NCBI GenBank assembly: GCA_020186115.1
Contig: WSYJ01000033.1
Location: 310,001 to 374,000 of the forward strand
DNA length: 64,000 bases
Direction: 5' to 3'
DNA from: Histomonas meleagridis
Lineage: Eukaryota > Parabasalia > Tritrichomonadida > Dientamoebidae
This document shows positions 57,543 to 64,000 of this stretch, piece by piece (position 1 is the first letter of the stretch; every line of letters starts with the position of its first letter). The position numbers and the translations under genes are program-made. Below the pieces are notes generated by a model. The model searched no databases, had not been told where the DNA came from, and saw only the letters and a program-made list of their open reading frames with translations.

Positions 57543-60500
57543 TCAAATGCTTTCAGATAAATCTTCAGCAAATGGATCTACTTCTATATCTACTGAAGAG
57601 TCTGCATTACCATACATCTCAGAATCATTATCTGAGATATTATTTGTTTCTTGATTTTCATCCATTATTAAATTATTTTTCATTTTATTACGAATCACTA
57701 TTACGAGTACAATTAAAAACAGCAACAACTACAACGACAATTACACAAACAATAATAATAATAATCGGAAAAAGAATTTGAAGAAGTTTCATTTGGAATT
57801 AATATATTTGCATTGACAAAAGTAAAATATTCTGAATAATGACTTATATAATCAATGATTTGTTCTACTTTCGATTGATAAAATATTGACATAATATTTA
57901 TATTTGTATATGTTGAATTGATAAATGTGTTAATTAATGTGTTCGAGGTAAATGAATAAGGAATAATTGTTTCTTTGATTGTGGGAATTATTGTTAAAAT
58001 ATATGAAAACGACATTGTAATCGTTAAAGAAATACTATAAATAGAGTTGAGTGATGATGTAAATGTATTAGATTTGATATATGTAGTTGGCGTGAAAGAA
58101 TTTGAAGAAGAAAATGTATTAGTAAATACGTATATATTTGATTCTGTGAATGTATTGGATAAAATAAATGTGCTATTTTGCAAAAATGTATTTGTATTTG
58201 TAAATGTGATGGAATGTGTGTACTGTTTAGATGATTCAAATGTATTACTTTGTGTATAAGTATTTGATTGAGAATATGTATTTGATTGCGAGAATGTGTT
58301 TGAATGAGAATATGTATTTGATTCTCTGAATGTAATCGATTGTGTATTAGTGTATGGTTGTGTATAAGTGCTTGATTGTGAATATGTGTTTGTTTGACCA
58401 CATGTGTTACTTTGTGAATATGTATTTGATTGTGTATAAGTATTTGATTGACTAAATGTATTTAGATTGTGATATAGGTGATTATGTATTTGATTGTGAA
58501 TAAGTATTTGATTGTGTATAAGTATTAGATTGCGAATATGTGTTTGATTGACTAAATGTGTTACTTTGTGAATAAGTATTTGATTGTGTATAAGTATTTG
58601 ATTGACTAAATGTATTAGATTGTGTATAGGTGTTTGATTGTGAATATGTATTTGATTGTGAATATGTATTTGATTGTGAATAAGTATTTGATTGTGAATA
58701 AGTATTTGATTGTGAATATGTATTTGATTGAGAGTAGGTATTGGATTGTGTATAAGTATTTGATTGTGAATAAGTATTTGATTGACTAAATGTATTAGAT
58801 TGTGAATATGTATTTGATTGTGTATATGTATTTGATTGTGAATAAGTATTTGATTGTGTATAAGTATTTGATTGTGAATAAGTATTTGATTGACTAAATG
58901 TATTAGATTGTGTATAGGTGTTTGATTGTGAATAAGTATTTGATTGTGTATAAGTATTTGATTGTGAATATGTATTTGATTGTGAATAAGTATTTGATTG
59001 TGAATAAGTATTTGATTGTGAATAAGTATTTGATTGTGAATAAGTGTTTGATTGACTAAATGTATTAGATTGTGAATATGTATTTGATTGTGAATATGTA
59101 TTTGATTGTGAATAAGTATTTGATTGTGTATAAGTATTTGATTGACTAAATGTATTAGATTGTGTATAGGTGTTTGATTGTGTATAGGTGTTTGATTGTG
59201 AATAAGTATTTGATTGTGAATAAGTATTTGATTGTGTATAAGTATTTGATTGACTAAATGTATTAGATTGTGTATAGGTGTTTGATTGTGAATAAGTATT
59301 TGATTGTGAATATGTATTTGATTGCGAATATGTGTTTGATTGACTTAATGTGTTACTTTGTGAATATGTATTTGATTGTGAATATGTATTTGATTGTGAA
59401 TAAGTATTTGATTGTGTATAAGTATTTGATTGACTAAATGTATTAGATTGTGTATAGGTGTTTGATTGTGTATAGGTGTTTGATTGTGAATAAGTATTTG
59501 ATTGTGAATAAGTATTTGATTGTGTATAAGTATTTGATTGACTTAATGTATTAGATTGTGTATAGGTGTTTGATTGTGAATAAGTATTTGATTGTGTATA
59601 AGTATTTGATTGTGTATAAGTGTTTGATTGACTAAATGTGTTACTTTGTGAATAAGTATTAGATTGTGAATAAGTATTTGATTGCGAATATGTGTTTGAT
59701 TGACTTAATGTGTTACTTTGTGAATATGTATTCGATTGTGTATAAGTATTTGATTGTGTATAAGTGTTTGATTGACTAAATGTGTTACTTTGTGAATATG
59801 TATTAGATTGTGAATAAGTATTTGATTGCGAATATGTGTTTGATTGACTTAATGTGTTACTTTGTGAATAAGTATTCGATTGTGTATAAGTATTTGATTG
59901 TGTATAAGTGTTTGATTGACTAAATGTGTTACTTTGTGAATATGTATTAGATTGTGAATAAGTATTCGATTGTGTATAAGTATTTGATTGTGTATAAGTG
60001 TTTGATTGACTAAATGTGTTACTTTGTGAATATGTATTAGATTGTGAATAAGTATTCGATTGTGTATAAGTATTTGATTGTGTATAAGTGTTTGATTGTG
60101 TATAAGTATTTGATTGTGTATAAGTGTTTGATTGACTAAATGTGTTACTTTGTGAATATGTATTAGATTGTGAATAAGTATTTGATTGTGTATAAGTATT
60201 TGATTGTGAATAAGTGTTTGATTGACTAAATGTGTTACTTTGTGAATAAGTATTTGATTGTGTATAAGTATTTGATTGTGTATAAGTGTTTGATTGACTA
60301 AATGTGTTACTTTGTGAATAAGTATTTGATTGTGTATAAGTATTTGATTGTGAATAAGTGTTTGATTGACTTAATGTGTTACTTTGTGAATAAGTATTTG
60401 ATTGTGTATAAGTATTTGATTGTGAATAAGTGTTTGATTGACTAAATGTGTTACTTTGTGAATAAGTATTTGATTGTGTATAAGTATTTGATTGTGAATA

Positions 60501-61136
60501 AGTGTTTGATTGACTAAATGTGTTACTTTGTGAATATGTATTAGATTGTGAATAAGTATTTGATTGTGTATAAGTATTTGATTGTGAATAAGTGTTTGAT
60601 TGACTTAATGTGTTACTTTGTGTATAAGTATTTGATTGTGTATAAGTATTTGATTGTGTATAAGTGTTTGATTGACTAAATGTGTTACTTTGTGAATAAG
60701 TATTCGATTGTGTATAAGTATTCGATTGTGAATAAGTGTTTGATTGACTAAATGTGTTACTTTGTGAATATGTATTAGATTGTGAATAAGTATTTGATTG
60801 TGTATAAGTATTTGATTGTGAATAAGTGTTTGATTGACTAAATGTGTTACTTTGTGGGTATGTGTTTGATTCTGAGAATGTATTTGATTGACTAAATGTG
60901 TTTGATTGCGAGAATGTATTTGACAGACTTAATGTATTTGATTGAGAAAATGTATTTGTAGTCTCACCTAGTAATTGTGCATGCATTATTTGATTCGTTT
61001 TGTAATTATCTTCATAAATTATTTTTGGTATTTCTGATTGGCTTAAGTTCAATTTATTATAGGTTTCTTTTTTCCTGCTAAGCGATGGACTTTGTAGTAA
61101 TTTCAAAGCGCATGTAAAGAGGAAAAGGGAGAGCAT
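57543..61136 (-). CDS. Mucin-like surface protein with hexapeptide repeats (frameshifted)
   Basis: Starts at 61136 with a signal peptide (MLSLFLFTCALKLLQS), about 50 residues of unique sequence, then some 140 hexapeptides SNT(Y/F/L)(S/T)Q. The frame is lost at 58482 but continues in the next frame (57713-58480) with more degenerate repeats, a membrane-proximal region like that of the BspA-like genes, then an Ile/Val-rich transmembrane stretch. A third frame (57543 to about 57720) gives the cytoplasmic tail ending EVDPFAEDLSESI. The two later shifts coincide with T5 runs (one base longer than expected), suggesting assembly error or decay. It has no LRRs: a stalk without the BspA head. The repeats offer a dense field of O-glycosylation sites. 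Confidence 0.75.
58440..60960 (-). repeat. 18-bp coding minisatellite, about 140 units
   Basis: Unit codes for SNT(Y/F)(S/T)Q. Variation is concentrated at two positions: TAT/TTC/CTT at the fourth codon and TCA/ACA at the fifth. These combine into larger patterns, most often a four-unit cycle with one F/L unit and one YTQ unit (72 bp), with 90-bp and 108-bp variants. The pattern indicates repeated unequal exchange at more than one scale. Confidence 0.9.
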
Positions 61137-61339
61137 ATTCCTCTACTCCGCCGAAAGTTGAATTGCCCAGACTGTATTGAATTTAAAACAAACTTGTTTC
61201 TCAAAAAATACGTTAAGTATCTACAGATAACGACCAGACAAATCTACAAATTGACAAGAAATTCGCGAATTACAACGATAGAACGATAGGTCATTGGTCA
61301 TCTCAAAACGTTGCTTTTAACAATGCCCAATTATATGGT

Positions 61340-61680
61340 AACAAAAAGGCAGAAAGGTATGATGGAAATTTTCCGTGGCAATACAGACGCCTAAGTAAAT
61401 CGAGCATACTTTTTATTTAACTGATCAGCAACGACAGGATCGAATAGCATTCGCAAATTATCATCTTAATTCGAATACTGATTGGTCGTCTGTACTGATA
61501 TCAAAAAGGGAAGCACCGAAATGTGAAAAGAAATATCGCGAAGATCCTTGATTTCAACAATGTATTCGTCAAAAGAAGTTATTTATTGACCATTCAGAGA
61601 GTGGATGGAGTGATGAGAGATCTGAAATGACTGAAGAAATACAAAAACGGATACATTTTTTAAAGTTTTATGAGATTTAA
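61340..61680 (+). pseudogene. Possible Tc1/mariner-type transposase remnant
   Basis: One frame reads about 70 residues: RRLSKSSILFYLTDQQRQDR followed by IAFANYHLNSNTDWSSVL, resembling the Tc1/mariner run (S)KKPxLTxxHxxxRLxFAxxHLxWxxxxWxxVLFSDE, up to but not including the catalytic Asp motif. The frame then continues with charged sequence and a stop. Composition is less AT-rich than its flanks. No inverted repeats were found. It is a weak, pattern-based call. Confidence 0.35.
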
Positions 61681-62679
61681 ATGCGTACCACAGATCTGAT
61701 TTAGTTAAAGGAAAAGCAGCAAATATTGAAATTGGCTTGACGTTTGTACCGGCAGATGAATGGCAGCCGCTGGAGTAACGATTTTTGGCATTTTAAAATC
61801 CCAAGCATGTTCAATGTTTGAACGAAAAATGGTATAGGAAAATTATTATAACATCGTTGATGCAATCTGTATACTTTTGTAATGTTGGTCTCAAAAGATA
61901 ACAGAACAGGATATAATTAACTCTTGGAAAGATCTATAAAAATCAACTTTTATTAAATACTTTTCCCCTTATAAGAACCTCTTACCTTTGTATTAAGTAT
62001 TTATTTTTCGGAAGTTGTTTTTTATTTAAAATTGAGTTTGAAATTTTTAATTTAATTATAACTTCAGCAAATTTCCAATAGAATGAAGATCTTTTCATCA
62101 TAAAATATCAAGTATATGTGAAAAAAAAGTAAAAAAAAATGCAAACGATTTTTTCTTCCAATTTTTTTTACAAAAAATTGAGCTTTAAAGCAAAACAGAA
62201 TTTTTTAAATTGTTATTATATCGAATAATGCAATTTAATTTCAAAAAATTATGATACATAAAAAGATATTTGAGTTTCAAAAATCGATAAAAAATGAACT
62301 CTGTCGGAGGTAATCCGAATTCTTCGCTAAGAATATTAAAATAAGGAGACATTTTTATTGATGAAATTAATCTCCAAATGTATGTTATTAATACCATGTT
62401 ATTTCTTGAAGTTTTGATATGAAAAATATTTTTCATTATTTAAATGAAAATTATAAGAATATTCATATTTAGAATTATTAGGAAAGAAATGTGTTTTGTG
62501 TGACAAGTATAATATTCTTTCATTTATAGAAAAAGAAGGAATGCAATCTGATAAACTTATTCTTATTGCATCAATTGATAATTGGAATTTATTTATTTTC
62601 AATACCAATAAAATTTACAGATATTTCAAGTTTTTCTGGTAATAAAGAACTGCTTAATTACCTTATTAACCATAAATAT
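61681..62679. other. Unassigned AT-rich region
   Basis: Minus-strand frames at 62185-62436 and 62399-62608 are partly open and non-trivial in composition (SPYFNILSEEFGLPPTEFIF), but they are in two frames and I recognise no family. They may be another decayed DUF3447-type or transposon gene. Confidence 0.3.
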
Positions 62680-63108
62680 ATACAAAACAAAATGTTTGAA
62701 AAATTTGTTTAAATTTTATTAAAATGATTTTATATTTCAAAATAATATTTGGAAATTATTTAAATTATTTCAAACAGCACTTATGTTTGCATCAAAATAA
62801 TGTTCAAATTCAATGTAATCGTTATTAATTCTTATTATTGGAATTGGTTATTTTGCATTATTACATTAATTGATTATGCAGAATTTTTTTCTTTAGTTAA
62901 ATGTTTTAAACATTTACTTATGAATGGAGCAAAATTAGAAAATACAGGCAAATATGCAGTTGTAGGTGGGAATGAAGAAATCATTCATTTATGCGAACAA
63001 AATCATTCATCGTTTAAAGATGCATATGAAACAGCAATTGAATTCCATAGAAATGATATTTTTTATTATTTAAATTACTGTTGTAACAAAAAAAGCCACA
63101 AGTTTTGA
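62680..63108 (+). pseudogene. Rearranged DUF3447/ankyrin fragments
   Basis: At 62715-62780 is the right half of an ankyrin spacer (ATTTGGAAATTATTTAAATT, then CAAACAGCACTT) and the start of a repeat (ALMFASK). Then, after a break, comes a DUF3447 core piece: LIDYAEFFSLVKCFKHLLMN, YAVVGGNEEIIHLCEQNHSS, AIEFHRNDIF. The order is scrambled (repeat part before core part). It ends at the shared junction segment 63071-63106. Confidence 0.75.
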
Positions 63109-63636
63109 TATTTCATCATTTCGAATTATTTTTGCAATTTCATTCGGATTAACTCCTTCTTTAACATATTGCTTATGAAGTTCAAAATTATTCTCTTTAA
63201 GTTCTTCTGTTTGCTTGTTAATATTTTCTTTTTCTGGGAAATAATGCATAAAATATGTTTGGATAATTTTTGGTTCAATTATTTCGTCTTCAATCATTTT
63301 TTCAAGAAGATAATTTGATTCTTGACTATAAATTGCTAATAATAATTGTGTGAAAACGTTGATGATTTTTTAACTTGACTTTGTTTCAATTGTTTGTAAA
63401 TACTTGAAACATAATTTTTCATAGCCACGTGATACGAAATATGAATAAGTAATTCTACAAATGATATGAAGAAAAGAATATTGAAATTCTAAACAAATGT
63501 AATTTAATGAAGATTCAACTAAATGAAATCATTGATCAATGTTATTTTCATTTAAATCAAATATAATTTTTTCTAGATCTTGTAATATTTGAAGATTTCC
63601 TTTGTAAGTTGTTGCATAACTTTGGCTTCCTCCCAT
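63107..63636 (-). pseudogene. DUF3447 N-terminal fragment, opposite strand
   Basis: On the minus strand from an ATG at 63636: MGGSQSYATTYKGNLQILQD, a stop within about 35 codons, then LLAIYSQESNYLLEKMIEDE, NNFELHKQYVKEG and EIAKIIRNDEISKL. This is the head of a DUF3447 gene that has lost its core, which instead lies on the other strand next to it (62870-63070). The pieces thus point towards each other, as after an inversion. Confidence 0.7.
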
Positions 63637-63873
63637 ACAAAGAAATTATGTGAATTCAAGGGTGGGAATACTTAATAATTTCATAATTTATCACGACAGT
63701 GGTGTTCATGCTTGATAGAAATTATTTGTTATATAAAATGAGTGAAAAGTGTTATTGCATTTATAAACATTTTTTTGAATCAGTTAACTATTAAAAAAAA
63801 TAATTTTTTGTATATTTTCTTTATTGAAAGATCTCAAAAATTCATTAATAAAATGTTTTAATTGATGATTTTC

Positions 63874-64000
63874 TCAAGAAAGTGAAGTCAAAGTCTTTTC
63901 TATTTGGATTCCTAATGATTGAAACATTTCTGTATCCCCTTTATGTAACAATAACCTTAATGACACATCACTTGGCGTTGTGAACTTTGCATTTATGCTT
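63874..64000 (-). CDS. C-terminus of an unidentified protein (runs off the window)
   Basis: The last 41 codons of a minus-strand frame with normal composition (includes DVSLRLLLHKGDTEMFQSLG), ending in TGA at 63874-63876. The start lies outside the window. I cannot assign a family. Confidence 0.4.
   Translation of the reverse strand, partial: SINAKFTTPSDVSLRLLLHKGDTEMFQSLGIQIEKTLTSLS

Noticed and set aside
58440-60960. CRISPR or satellite DNA in the 18-bp array
   Set aside because: The array is in one long coding frame with a signal peptide and codes for a regular hexapeptide, so it is a coding minisatellite.
62185-62608. Two overlapping minus-strand frames as a gene
   Set aside because: Plausible composition but no recognisable family and a frame change between them; left as unassigned sequence.

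Overview
The window is a stretch of very AT-rich nuclear DNA from a parabasalid protist, most likely a trichomonad (Trichomonas/Tritrichomonas group). The evidence is the mix of gene families: DUF3447-type ankyrin proteins, BspA-like leucine-rich-repeat (LRR_5) surface proteins with Ser/Asn/Thr-rich stalks and a C-terminal membrane anchor, a Mutator-like transposon, short intergenic spaces, almost entirely intronless genes, and one minute 23-nt intron with the trichomonad splice signals GTATGT...CTAAC...CAG. I cannot assign the species from sequence alone.

Layout. 1-2.2 kb: a multi-pass membrane protein and an ESCRT-III CHMP1. 2.8-5.0 kb: a broken DUF3447/ankyrin gene. 5.3-8.9 kb: a DH-PH-FYVE RhoGEF and the V-ATPase A subunit. 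9.3-11.0 kb: a small orphan ORF and ribosomal protein SA. 11.0-14.5 kb: two BspA-like genes, one a truncated copy of the other. 15.6-20.2 kb: SF3B4, then two near-identical copies of a Mis12-like kinetochore gene flanking a type II membrane (glycosyltransferase-like) gene. 20.6-27 kb: a DUF3447/ankyrin gene, a large BspA-like gene and an ankyrin scrap. 27.3-35.3 kb: UBE3A-like HECT ligase, Kish/TMEM167 (with the tiny intron), SRP19, eIF6, a Ras-family GTPase and AP-3 beta. 35.7-38.0 kb: a decayed Mutator-like element. 38.1-50.7 kb: tRNA-Gly, a GBP/RHD3-like large GTPase, RPL7a, an orphan, AP-4 epsilon, RPL29, a possible beta-barrel protein and an NDR-family kinase. 51.3-52.9 kb: a decayed bacterial-type C39-like peptidase fragment, a decayed DUF3447 gene and a second tRNA-Gly. 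53.2-56.9 kb: a KATNIP (DUF4457) gene, pelota/Dom34 and a multiply broken GPN3. 57.5-61.1 kb: a mucin-like protein with about 2.5 kb of 18-bp repeats. 61.4-64 kb: transposase-like remains, rearranged DUF3447 fragments and the end of an unidentified gene.

What ties it together: housekeeping genes for trafficking (CHMP1, AP-3, AP-4, Kish, SRP19, RhoGEF-FYVE, Ras), translation (uS2, eL8, eL29, eIF6, pelota, tRNA-Gly) and division (Mis12, NDR) alternate with lineage-expanded surface and ankyrin families that are being duplicated and broken. Many housekeeping genes share an AACGGT/ACCGTT (Myb-site-like) motif just upstream of the start. Several genes are interrupted by single-base changes in short homopolymers, which may be assembly errors; GPN3 and the DUF3447 scraps look truly decayed.

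The most unusual signal is in the ankyrin loci. Almost every ankyrin repeat is cut at the same codon by a non-ankyrin AT-rich spacer that is nearly always exactly 86 nt long (a non-multiple of three), even where the sequences have diverged strongly.
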